DNA from: Acidobacteriota bacterium
GTDB lineage: Bacteria; Acidobacteriota; Vicinamibacteria; Vicinamibacterales; 2-12-FULL-66-21
Assembly (NCBI GenBank): GCA_013362195.1
Contig: JABFWM010000499.1
Span: 1-8,323 of the forward strand
Reading direction: 5' to 3'
DNA length: 8,323 bases
Part shown: positions 1-6,130 of the stretch, one piece after another
How the letters are laid out: each line of letters opens with the position of its first letter
How positions within the stretch are numbered: the first letter of the stretch is position 1
The notes under the pieces: model-generated
The model's input: the letters and a program-made list of their open reading frames with translations, nothing else
Databases searched by the model: none
What the model was told of the DNA's origin: nothing
Position numbers and translations under genes: made by a program

Positions 1-203
1 GATCGAGGAAGAAACCGGGTTCGCGAGGTCCTGTCGCTGGAATGGTTGGGACCGTGTGCGCCGGAAGGATCCGGAAGCCGCGCGGCCGAAGTTGCGTCAG
101 AACCTCGCGAGCCCTTCGTCAGTCCGGTGGCGTATCCACAAAGCCTCCTGACCGAAGGCGAGTTGGCGCCAGCATGCACCCCGCCACGATGCAAGTCAAG
201 GAA
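1..203. other. Left-edge stretch without a confident gene; weak hint of a broken Nudix box
   Basis: No reading frame here looks convincingly coding. In frame 2 the first bases read IEEETGF, which fits the last seven positions of the Nudix box (hydrophobic, any, E, E, any, G, hydrophobic). The same frame stays open to a TGA at 149-151. The roughly 40 residues after the motif are rich in Arg, Trp and Ser and do not resemble the beta-strand pattern that follows a Nudix box. This could be the tail of a gene that starts outside the window, a decayed remnant, or chance. No tRNA or other RNA gene was recognised. Confidence 0.25.
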
Positions 204-362
204 TTACCGGAGCGCCAGCAGCGCCGCGAGCACGCCGAGGTAGGCGGCGCCGAAGTATCCGGCTACGATCGCGACCCGGCCGCCCGCGGGGAGCACGCGC
301 CAGGCGAGCACGGGGTGCACCCCGACGGCGAGCGCGCGGCCGAATGCGGTCTCGAGCGACAT
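204..362 (-). CDS. Small hypothetical membrane protein (52 aa)
   Basis: I do not recognise a family. The ORF begins with ATG (362-360) and ends with TAA (206-204). Its product starts MSLETAFGRALAVGVHP and ends in a hydrophobic stretch at about residues 30-51 rich in Val, Ala, Leu, Gly and Tyr, which should form one transmembrane helix. Residues 8-24 are moderately hydrophobic and may form a second short helix, linked by a Pro/Gly/Arg turn (residues 25-29). The amphipathic start, clear hydrophobic block and lone terminal Arg look like a real small inner-membrane protein rather than a random GC-rich frame. No good Shine-Dalgarno sequence is visible before the ATG, which is the main weakness. 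It is transcribed away from the STAS gene, across the non-coding stretch 363-572. No function can be assigned. Confidence 0.45.
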   Translation of the reverse strand: MSLETAFGRALAVGVHPVLAWRVLPAGGRVAIVAGYFGAAYLGVLAALLALR

Positions 363-455
363 GCGACGACCGCACGGGCAAGAACGACGCCACTCGCGTC
401 AGCTGAATTCCACCCATTTTCCGGCGCGGGCGCGCGGCTGAGGCATCGTGTTCTT

Positions 456-510
456 CCTCCAGGGAGGTTTCATTCCGTAAATCCCGCGCCAGCCATCGCG
501 TCCCTGGAGG
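456..510. repeat. Exact 10-base inverted repeat (arms 456-465 and 501-510)
   Basis: The left arm CCTCCAGGGA is the exact reverse complement of the right arm TCCCTGGAGG, with 35 bases between them. The left copy, read to 467, also forms a short 5+2+5 stem by itself (CCTCC AG GGAGG). The right arm directly abuts a TATACT box at 511. Such placement would suit an operator pair or a regulator-binding site for the STAS gene promoter. That role is inferred from position only. Confidence 0.4.
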
Positions 511-516
511 TATACT
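511..516 (+). promoter_or_regulatory. Putative -10 box (TATACT) of the STAS gene
   Basis: TATACT differs by one base from the sigma-70 consensus TATAAT and lies about 60 bases before the STAS start codon. No good TTGACA-like hexamer is visible 16-18 bases upstream, so the promoter would need an activator or be recognised by another sigma factor. It is directly adjacent to the right arm of the inverted repeat. Confidence 0.35.
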
Positions 517-572
517 CGCCGGTATTCCCCGTGGTAAACGGACCCGCCCATCAGGCCCACCGGGAGGTGCGA

Positions 573-944
573 ATGTCAGTGCCTCTGCGCATCGTCCAGC
601 GCGTCGCCGCCGGCATTGCGGTGTTCGAGCTGAATGGACATCTGGTGTTCGACGAAGGGGATCGGATCTTTCGCGACCAGGTCAAGGCATTCACTGCCGC
701 CGGGGGGCGGCGGCTGCTCGTGGACCTGGCCGACGTGACGTATGTCGACAGCGGCGGGATTGGATCGCTGGTCGAAATGTACCTGCACCTCACGCGCCGC
801 GGCGGCACCTTGAAGGTGATGCGTCCGAGCGCGTGCGCGCGCCGCGTGCTGCAGATCACCCAGCTCGATTCCGTGCTGGACGTGTTCGACGACGAGCCCC
901 ACGCGCTTCAGAGCTTCGCGCCGCGGGCAATGCGGGCGGGCTGA
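573..944 (+). CDS. STAS-domain protein, anti-sigma factor antagonist type (123 aa)
   Basis: A single STAS domain fills the protein, the size of SpoIIAA/RsbV-type anti-sigma factor antagonists. In that family the unphosphorylated protein binds an anti-sigma kinase and frees the sigma factor, and phosphorylation of a conserved Ser stops this. Visible here are the beta-strand IAVFELNGHLVF (residues 15-26), the core strand LLVDLADVTYVDSGG (about 48-62) with the candidate phosphoserine Ser60 in the DSGGIGSL loop, and the helix that follows. The ATG at 573 is chosen because GGAGG lies five bases upstream and the domain begins right after it. The frame is open further upstream but that part is not domain-like. 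No anti-sigma kinase, sigma factor or phosphatase is in view, so its partner is unknown. It ends four bases from the stop codon of the convergent next gene. Confidence 0.9.
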   Translation: MSVPLRIVQRVAAGIAVFELNGHLVFDEGDRIFRDQVKAFTAAGGRRLLVDLADVTYVDSGGIGSLVEMYLHLTRRGGTLKVMRPSACARRVLQITQLDSVLDVFDDEPHALQSFAPRAMRAG

Positions 945-948
945 ACGC

Positions 949-1143
949 TCACCGGACGTTGGCGAACCCGCCCAGATCTCCCCGTTCCACCCAGGCACTG
1001 AGCTGCGCGACGCGCAGCTGGATCTCGCGGATCCGATGGTGGAGCTCGTTGGAGTCGCGCAGCGCTTCTTCGATCAGCATGCGGAGGGCGTAGAGCTGCT
1101 CGCGCTGTTTCTCACGTTCCGACGGCTCCGCCCTCCCTTGCAT
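949..1143 (-). CDS. Small coiled-coil protein of unknown function (64 aa)
   Basis: I do not recognise a family. The ATG at 1143 is strongly supported by a near-perfect Shine-Dalgarno AGGAGG (plus-strand CCTCCT at 1149-1154) five bases upstream. A longer in-frame start at 1230 would add an Arg/Ser/Pro-rich leader with no such site and is rejected. Residues 7-17 are highly charged (SEREKQREQLY). Residues 18-52 show a heptad-like spacing of Leu, Ile and Val (ALRMLIEEALRD, then LHHRIREIQLRVAQLSAWV), consistent with a helical hairpin or dimeric coiled coil. The C-terminus is a short Gly-rich tail. There is no signal peptide or membrane segment, so it should be cytosolic. It is divergent from the bactofilin gene, with 92 bases between their start codons, and convergent with the STAS gene. 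Confidence 0.75.
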   Translation of the reverse strand: MQGRAEPSEREKQREQLYALRMLIEEALRDSNELHHRIREIQLRVAQLSAWVERGDLGGFANVR

Positions 1144-1235
1144 CGCGCCCTCCTGCGGCGCGAACGATACCACGTCGGGTCGATTGCAGGACGTGCGCGC
1201 CGGAGACGACGGACGGCGAAGCCGCAGCAAACTCG

Positions 1236-1640
1236 ATGACGGTGCGCGACGAGCTACGGTCGTGCTTGCACCGCTCGCGCCATCTGCCCGACAGTGAATG
1301 CATGAACCTCCGCATCAAGGGCGAACTGACGGCCGACGAGGACCTGACGATTGATGGCAGCTTCGAGGGCGCCATCGAGCTGCGCGGCCATCGACTCACC
1401 ACAGGGCCGCAGTCGCAGATCAGAGCCAATGTCTCTGCCCGGGCCGTGACCGTCCTGGGCCGGCTCGAAGGGCACATTACGGCGGACGCCGTCGAGATTC
1501 GCCCGACCGCGGTCGTCGAAGCGAACCTCATTACCGGCAAGTTTGCGCTGAAAGAGGGCGGCCGATTCAACGGGCAGGTCAACACCGAGCGCGCCCGCGC
1601 CGCCGGCGATATCGCGCGACACCGCGCCGCGAACCGCTGA
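1236..1640 (+). CDS. Bactofilin-family cytoskeletal protein (134 aa)
   Basis: Bactofilins are small proteins that polymerise without nucleotide into filaments through a right-handed beta-helix, and act as membrane-associated scaffolds in cell shape, stalk or polar organisation. The domain spans about residues 25-117. It opens with LRIKGELTADEDLTIDGSFEG, just after Met23, and continues with the typical short repeating rungs (LTTGPQSQIRANVSARAVTV, LGRLEGHITADAVEI, then the FALKEGGRFNGQV rung). A short Arg/Ala-rich tail follows. The start is uncertain. ATG 1236 gives a 22-residue leader typical of the disordered bactofilin N-terminus, while ATG 1302 (Met23) would begin directly at the domain. 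Neither has a clear Shine-Dalgarno sequence. No M23 peptidase, a common bactofilin neighbour, is present in the window. The divergent neighbour is the small coiled-coil gene. Confidence 0.9.
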   Translation: MTVRDELRSCLHRSRHLPDSECMNLRIKGELTADEDLTIDGSFEGAIELRGHRLTTGPQSQIRANVSARAVTVLGRLEGHITADAVEIRPTAVVEANLITGKFALKEGGRFNGQVNTERARAAGDIARHRAANR

Positions 1641-1722
1641 CGTGCATGGCTCCGGCGCCGCTGTGCGGCCTTGCGCCTCTTTGATCGCCCCGTCCTGCGA
1701 TCCGTAATCAGCCCTCCTCGCG

Positions 1723-1728
1723 TATCAT
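1723..1728 (+). promoter_or_regulatory. Possible -10 box (TATCAT) for the hydrolase/mprF operon
   Basis: TATCAT fits a -10 hexamer about 47 bases before the operon's first ATG. No matching -35 hexamer is obvious 16-18 bases upstream. If used, transcription would start near 1735, placing the 1743-1768 hairpin at the very 5' end of the mRNA. Confidence 0.3.
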
Positions 1729-1742
1729 CAGAGCAGCCCCCC

Positions 1743-1768
1743 GTCTTCCGCCACGCAGGCGGGAAGAC
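1743..1768 (+). promoter_or_regulatory. 5'-leader hairpin covering the ribosome-binding region of the first hydrolase
   Basis: GTCTTCCGCC (1743-1752) pairs with GGCGGGAAGAC (1758-1768), giving ten base pairs with one bulged G and a five-base loop (ACGCA). The purine-rich part of the 3' arm (GGCGGGAAG) is the only Shine-Dalgarno-like sequence before the ATG at 1775, so the folded form would hide it. This would suit translational control or 5'-end mRNA stabilisation. The function is inferred. There is no U-tract after it, so it is not an intrinsic terminator. Confidence 0.5.
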
Positions 1769-1774
1769 CCACCC

Positions 1775-2575
1775 ATGCCCATCAGGAGTGTCGTCGCCCT
1801 GTGGCTTGTCGTCATGGCGTTGCCTGCGGCAGCCGACGCGACCCCGTACCAGAAGCTCGACGTCTCGATCCGCAACCGCACGGTGACGCTGGCGGTCTAC
1901 GAACCCCGTCAAGGCGCGCCGCGTGCGACGGTCGTCATGGGCAGCGGCGACGTTGGATGGGTTGGCCTGGCCGTCACGATGGCGGAGGAGCTCTCGTCCG
2001 AGGGCTACCGCGTCGTCGGCGTCAACGTCCGCCAGTATCTGGCCGCCTTCACCTCGGGGAAGTCACACGTCGAAGTGTCGGACGTGCGCGGCGATTTCCA
2101 CGCGATCGCCGACGTCTTGACGGCGCAGCGCCTCCTCACGCGGCCGCTGATCGTCTCGGGTGTGTCGGAGGGGGCGGCACTGGCGGTGCTCGCGGCGTCG
2201 GACGCCCGCAACCACAACTGGATCGACGGCGTGATCACGATGGGCCTTCCGCCGAGCGCGGAGCTGGCGTGGCGGTGGACGGACATCAGCGCGTGGATCA
2301 CGAAGCGCGATGCCGACGAGCCGTCGTTCGCGCCCAACGACGTGATCGCGTCGGTCTCACCGCTGCCGCTGTTCATGATTCAATCGAAGCGGGACGAATA
2401 CGTCTCGCCCGCGGACTACGCGCGGTTTCTGGCGACCGCGCGCGAGCCCAAGCAGCTCACGCTGATTGACGCCGGCAATCACCGGTTCACCGATCGACGT
2501 CCGGAACTGCGCGCCGCCTACTTCGCCGGTCTGGCCTGGATCGATCAGATCCTTCGCACCAAAGGACGCACGTGA
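1775..2575 (+). CDS. Secreted VirJ/AcvB-like serine alpha/beta hydrolase (266 aa)
   Basis: This is predicted to be a periplasmic hydrolase of the AcvB/VirJ type. Family members in alphaproteobacteria cleave aminoacyl (lysyl) groups from phosphatidylglycerol and are linked to MprF/LpiA synthases. A signal peptide is visible: MPIRS, then a hydrophobic core (residues 6-16), with likely cleavage after ALPAAA at about residue 20. The oxyanion-side motif is GSGDVGW (56-62), where the usual family form is SGDGGW. The VirJ-like helix and strand EELSSEGYRVVGVNVRQYL (71-89) follow. The catalytic triad is probably Ser131 in GVSEG, Asp207 in SKRDEY and His236 in GNHRF. Its stop codon overlaps the GTG start of mprF by four bases (GTGA), which suggests translational coupling. 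A hairpin lies over its ribosome-binding region. The hydrolase class is well supported; the lipid substrate is inferred from the family and the neighbour. Confidence 0.82.
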   Translation: MPIRSVVALWLVVMALPAAADATPYQKLDVSIRNRTVTLAVYEPRQGAPRATVVMGSGDVGWVGLAVTMAEELSSEGYRVVGVNVRQYLAAFTSGKSHVEVSDVRGDFHAIADVLTAQRLLTRPLIVSGVSEGAALAVLAASDARNHNWIDGVITMGLPPSAELAWRWTDISAWITKRDADEPSFAPNDVIASVSPLPLFMIQSKRDEYVSPADYARFLATAREPKQLTLIDAGNHRFTDRRPELRAAYFAGLAWIDQILRTKGRT

Positions 2576-5157
2576 CCAGCGACTCGCGTTCGCATCGTCT
2601 CAGTGCCGGGCGCGCCGGCGCGGCGTGGCAGTGGATCGTCGCCCATGCGTCGACACTCTGGGGGTTCGCGCTGCTCGCGGTGGTGCTGGCGCTCTCCTGG
2701 CACGCGCTCCGCGCGATCCACACGCGCGACGTGCGCGCCGCGCTGCACAGTCTGGACGCGGACTGGCTGACGATTGCCGGCATCCTGACGATCGGAAGCA
2801 TTGCCGTCATGGGCTTGTACGACGTGCTCGCGTTCCGCCAGACCCGGACACGGCCGATCGAACGCTGGCGGTTCGGCGCCGTCGCGTTCGCGTGGAGCAA
2901 CTTCCTCACGCTCGGACCGCTCGCCGGGCCGGCCATCCGCTTGTGGCTGTATCGAACGCGGGTCGACGACATCTCGGAGCTCCAGACCGGCATCGTGTCG
3001 GTCGTCATCGCGTTCACCTCCGGGCTCGCGGGCTGGACCATCGCCGGCCTGTTCACGGCCTGGACGGGTGGCGGCACGATCGCGGTCGCGCTGGAAGCGC
3101 TCGCGTTCGCTGTGGTTGCGGCCTGGGCGGGACGAGCGATTGCGCGGCGGACCGATCGCTTCGGCGGTCCGGCCGCGAGCGCGACGCGGACGATCGAGCT
3201 CGCGCTGGTCGGCTGGACGGACTGGCTGCTCGCCGCCGCCACGTTCGTGGCCTGCATCCGTGCAACGAACGCGGGCGCCCCGTTGCTGCGCGTGGTCGAC
3301 ACCTTCTTTTACGGGCAGGTCATCGGGCTGGTCAGCCTGATTCCGGGCGGCTTCGGCAGCAGCGACGCCTTCTGGATCGCGCGGCTCCCGATCAACCAGA
3401 GCATCAGCACGGCGGCGCTGACCGCGTACCGCTTCATCTACTACATCGCGCCGTGGTTCACCGCGTCGCTGGTGCTGCTGTCATGGGCCACCCGGCAATC
3501 CTCGCGGCGCATCGACGTGGCGCGGCGCATCATTGCCAGCCTGGTGGGCGGCGCGGGCCTGCTGATCGTGCTGAGCAGCGCGTCGCCCGCGCTGCACGCG
3601 CGCTTGCTGCTGCTCGAGCAGCACGTGCCGCTGCCTGTCGTCGAGGCCGGGCAGCTCACGGCAGCGCTCGCGGGCCTGCTGCTGCTGGTGCTCGCGCGCG
3701 GCCTGGCGCGCGGCTACCGGGCGGCATATCAAGCGACGCTCGCGCTGCTCCTGCTCGCGGGCTTCGCGTCCATCCTCAAGGGACTGGACTGGGAAGAGAC
3801 GATCGCGCTTGGAACGGTCGCGATCGCGGCATGGTCGCAGGCCGGGCTCTTCGACCGCGCCAGCAGCGGCGACTGGCTCGAGTGGGCCGATCTCGGCCTC
3901 GGCTTCGCGGCGCTGCTCCTGTTCCTGCTATTCGGGACGTTCTCGCATCATCTCAGTTCCGCAGCCCTCGAACGCTGGACCGCGATGGGCTACCACTTGC
4001 AGTCGGCGCGCTTTCTGCGAAGCGCGGCGTCCATGGTGCTCGCCGTCGCGGTTGGAGGCCTGTACGTGATGCTCCGGACGCCGGTGCGCTTCACTCCGCC
4101 CGGCGACGAGGTGATCGCGGGCACGCTGCAGGCGCACGCGGCATACGGCCGCGGGACGACGCCGATGATGGTAGCGGTGGGCGACAAGTCGGTCTTCTTC
4201 TTCGCGGACCGCGGCTTCTGCCTCTATCGAACCATCGGGCCGTATCTCGCGGTCTTCTCGGATCCGATGGTCCGATCGGCCGCGGATCGCAACGCGTTCG
4301 TCGACGCGCTGTTCGCCTTCGCGGCGGAGCTCGATCGCCGTCCGCTGTTCTATCAGATCTCGGTCGACTGGATTCCGCTGCTCCACGATCGCGGCTACCA
4401 CCTGTTCAAGCTTGGCGAGGAGGCGCACGTGCGTCTGGATCGCGTCACGACCGAGGGACACGCCGGCAAGATGACGCGTCAGATTCTCCGCCGCGCCGAG
4501 CGCGACGGCCTCGCCTTCCGCATCGCGGAGACGGCCGACGTCGACGCGCGGATGGGGGAACTCGAGGAGATTTCCGCGGAATGGCTCGCGGCCAAGCAGG
4601 TGGTGGAGCGGCAGTTTTCGATCGGCTACTTCGACCCGGCGTACATCCGCCGATGCCGGTGTGCGCTCGTCGAAGAGGCGGGAGCGGACGGCCGCATCGT
4701 CGGATTCGCCAATCTGCTCGAGGACCCGCACCGCGAGGAACTCTCGATCGACTTGATGCGCTACCGGACCGGCGGTCCGAGCGTGATGGACTTTCTCATC
4801 ACCTCGCTGCTGCTGCATGGCAAGCGCGAGGGCTATCGCACGTTCAATCTCGGGATGGCGCCGCTCGCCTCGGTGGGCGCGCAGCGCGGCGCGCACGGGC
4901 GCGAACGGCTCGCCGGCCTGTTCTTCCGCCGCGGCGAGGCCTGGTACAACTTTCAAGGCGTCCGCTTCTACAAGCAGAAATTCGATCCCGACTGGGTGCC
5001 CCGGTATCTCGCGTATCAACGCGCGGGCGAGTGGCCGATCGCGCTGGCCAACGTCAGCGCGCTCATCGCGGGCAGTTGGGGCAGCGCCTTGCGGCCGGGG
5101 CGTGATGCGCCAGGGCAGACCCGGGAAGGCAGGCTCGCAACCGTTGGGCACGCGTAA
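2572..5157 (+). CDS. Bifunctional aminoacyl-phosphatidylglycerol flippase/synthase, MprF/LpiA type (861 aa)
   Basis: MprF transfers an amino acid (commonly Lys, sometimes Ala or Arg) from aminoacyl-tRNA to phosphatidylglycerol on the cytoplasmic side and flips the product outward. This lowers surface negative charge and protects against cationic peptides and acid. The GTG start is inside the upstream stop codon and is preceded by AAAGGA (2561-2566). About 14 hydrophobic segments cover residues 30-500. The flippase half carries the characteristic IPGGFGSSDAFW (257-268). The C-terminal cytosolic DUF2156/GNAT-fold synthase domain spans about 515-830. Its landmarks are RRAERDG (640-646), LSIDLMRY (724-731) with MDFL (739-742), FNLGMAPL (758-765), WYNFQGVRFYKQKFDPDW (791-808) and PRYLAY (810-815). 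The length matches full-size MprF (about 840-870 aa). The C-terminal 25 residues are polar and overlap the next gene. The amino acid transferred cannot be read from the sequence. Confidence 0.93.
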   Translation: MTSDSRSHRLSAGRAGAAWQWIVAHASTLWGFALLAVVLALSWHALRAIHTRDVRAALHSLDADWLTIAGILTIGSIAVMGLYDVLAFRQTRTRPIERWRFGAVAFAWSNFLTLGPLAGPAIRLWLYRTRVDDISELQTGIVSVVIAFTSGLAGWTIAGLFTAWTGGGTIAVALEALAFAVVAAWAGRAIARRTDRFGGPAASATRTIELALVGWTDWLLAAATFVACIRATNAGAPLLRVVDTFFYGQVIGLVSLIPGGFGSSDAFWIARLPINQSISTAALTAYRFIYYIAPWFTASLVLLSWATRQSSRRIDVARRIIASLVGGAGLLIVLSSASPALHARLLLLEQHVPLPVVEAGQLTAALAGLLLLVLARGLARGYRAAYQATLALLLLAGFASILKGLDWEETIALGTVAIAAWSQAGLFDRASSGDWLEWADLGLGFAALLLFLLFGTFSHHLSSAALERWTAMGYHLQSARFLRSAASMVLAVAVGGLYVMLRTPVRFTPPGDEVIAGTLQAHAAYGRGTTPMMVAVGDKSVFFFADRGFCLYRTIGPYLAVFSDPMVRSAADRNAFVDALFAFAAELDRRPLFYQISVDWIPLLHDRGYHLFKLGEEAHVRLDRVTTEGHAGKMTRQILRRAERDGLAFRIAETADVDARMGELEEISAEWLAAKQVVERQFSIGYFDPAYIRRCRCALVEEAGADGRIVGFANLLEDPHREELSIDLMRYRTGGPSVMDFLITSLLLHGKREGYRTFNLGMAPLASVGAQRGAHGRERLAGLFFRRGEAWYNFQGVRFYKQKFDPDWVPRYLAYQRAGEWPIALANVSALIAGSWGSALRPGRDAPGQTREGRLATVGHA

Positions 5158-5977
5158 AGGTCGCCTTCCAGCGGCGATCGCGATGGCCTGCCTGGTCTCG
5201 GCGTGCGCGGCAAACCCGCGTCCCTCCATTCCGGACCGCGTGCTGACCCTCAATGCGCACGCCCTGCGGCTGCATTTCGCGAACGCCCCGGCGGCTGCGG
5301 ACGGGATCGGCCAGCCGCTGATCGTGTTCGCCACCGGCGACGGCGGCATGCATCGGAAGGATCTCGCGACCTACCGCCATCTCGTCGCCTGGGGTTATCC
5401 CATCGTCGCCTTCGACGCCCACGATTACGTCACACACCTTGGCCGATCGACGGAGGCGACCACGCCGGGACGGCTGGCATCCGACTACGGCCGCATCATC
5501 GATGCGGCGCGTCAGACGCTGGGGATGGATCGGGCGCATCCCGTGGTGCTGGTTGGCGTGTCCCGCGGCGCAGGGCTGTCGGTCGTGGCCGCCGGCGCCG
5601 GCGCGCTTCGGGGCGAGGTCGCCGGCGTCGTCGCCGTCGCGCTGACGCAGGAGGAGGAGTACGTGCAATGGTACCGGCGGCTGGCGCATGAAGGTGCGCC
5701 GCGTCGAGTGATCGTCGACGTCTACGAGTACCTCTCGCGGCTGGAGGACCTGCCGCTCGCGGTGATTCAGTCGACGCGCGACAATTACCTGCCGGCGGCG
5801 GCCGCGCGCGCGTTGTTCGGGCCGGACACGGCGCAGCGACGGCTGGTGAGCGTCGACGCGCGGAATCACAGCTTCGGCGGCGCGCGCGACCGCATGTACG
5901 ACGCGTTGCGGTCGGCGCTCCGCTGGATCGCGGGGCCGAGTGCGCTCGGGCCCGATACACACCAGGCGAAAAATTAG
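5105..5977 (+). CDS. Lipoprotein VirJ/AcvB-like serine alpha/beta hydrolase (290 aa)
   Basis: A second hydrolase of the same kind as the gene upstream of mprF. A hydrophobic stretch ends in the lipobox V-S-A-C with Cys34 as the lipidation site, so it is probably membrane-anchored and faces the periplasm. The core shows FATGDGGM (75-82), the strand/helix around HLVAWGYPIVAFDAHDYV (92-109) and VLVGVSRGAG (148-157) with nucleophile Ser153. Asp226 in STRDNY and His255 in RNHSF complete a likely triad. The start is ambiguous. ATG 5105 (used here) overlaps mprF by 53 bases and gives a long n-region. TTG 5144 would give a compact signal peptide beginning GTRKGR and a 14-base overlap, but its codon is rarer. 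Neither has a strong Shine-Dalgarno sequence. The overlap implies co-transcription with mprF. The role, hydrolysis of aminoacylated lipid made by MprF, is inferred. Confidence 0.82.
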   Translation: MRQGRPGKAGSQPLGTRKGRLPAAIAMACLVSACAANPRPSIPDRVLTLNAHALRLHFANAPAAADGIGQPLIVFATGDGGMHRKDLATYRHLVAWGYPIVAFDAHDYVTHLGRSTEATTPGRLASDYGRIIDAARQTLGMDRAHPVVLVGVSRGAGLSVVAAGAGALRGEVAGVVAVALTQEEEYVQWYRRLAHEGAPRRVIVDVYEYLSRLEDLPLAVIQSTRDNYLPAAAARALFGPDTAQRRLVSVDARNHSFGGARDRMYDALRSALRWIAGPSALGPDTHQAKN

Positions 5978-6130
5978 CTGGTCGGCTGAACCATCGCCCT
6001 GCGAGGACGACGTTCGTGAGGTCATTCGGCCAATCCGTTGTCCGCGGCGCGGACCCGCCGAAGCCGGCGTTTTGCGAATTTGCTCAGCAAATTCGCGCTG
6101 GCGGAGGCCTTGCTATGGCGAAGGTCATCT
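5978..6130. other. Intergenic region with clustered hairpins
   Basis: The first 60 bases show nothing recognisable. From 6040 to 6140 three inverted repeats follow each other closely (listed separately). None is followed by a T-run on either strand, so no intrinsic terminator is seen for the mprF operon. Confidence 0.5.
6040..6102. repeat. Two hairpins of a REP-like or structured-RNA cluster
   Basis: Hairpin 1 is GTCCGC (6040-6045), loop GGC, GCGGAC (6049-6054). Hairpin 2 is a near-perfect palindrome, GCGAATTTGCT (6074-6084), central C, AGCAAATTCGC (6086-6096), giving at least nine base pairs with a five-base loop. It is flanked by an outer GCCGGC/GCTGGC stem (6063-6068 with 6097-6102, one G-T pair). 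Its AT-rich core stands out in a high-GC background. The linker contains two similar blocks, GGCGGAGG (6100-6107) and TGGCGAAGG (6116-6124), as often seen in dispersed palindromic repeats. Membership in a genomic repeat family is inferred. Confidence 0.5.

Larger units (their letters stand above)
363..572. other. Intergenic region between the small membrane ORF and the STAS gene
   Basis: About 210 bases with no credible gene. It is less GC-biased than its surroundings from about 400 onward. It holds an exact inverted repeat (456-465 with 501-510), a TATACT box (511-516) and the ribosome-binding site GGAGG (563-567) of the STAS gene. It probably contains promoters for genes on both sides. Confidence 0.5.
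1641..1774. other. Intergenic region before the hydrolase/mprF operon
   Basis: This stretch holds a short GC stem (1657-1669, five base pairs, TGT loop), a TATCAT box (1723-1728) and a strong hairpin overlapping the ribosome-binding region (1743-1768). No coding frame is convincing. Confidence 0.5.

Noticed and set aside
2..151. Nudix hydrolase fragment suggested by IEEETGF at the left edge
   Set aside because: Only seven residues of the signature are present and the following residues do not look like a Nudix fold. Kept only as a remark on the left-edge stretch.
42..572. N-terminal extension of the STAS protein in the same open frame
   Set aside because: The translation is Arg/Pro/Ala-rich with no domain character. 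GGAGG five bases before ATG 573 and the STAS domain boundary both place the start there.
1657..1669. Terminator after the bactofilin gene
   Set aside because: The stem is only five base pairs with a three-base loop and has no T-run, so it does not meet the usual form of an intrinsic terminator.
2466..5105. 879-residue plus-strand frame overlapping mprF
   Set aside because: It is a shadow frame of a well-supported MprF and its translation is low-complexity Arg/Ala/Gly-rich with no recognisable motif.
3928..5349. 473-residue minus-strand frame antisense to mprF
   Set aside because: Long antisense open frames are common in high-GC coding DNA. No motif or ribosome-binding site was seen, and the sense strand encodes clear conserved motifs.
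6074..6096. Intrinsic terminator of the mprF operon
   Set aside because: The palindrome is strong but no T-rich tract follows on either strand.
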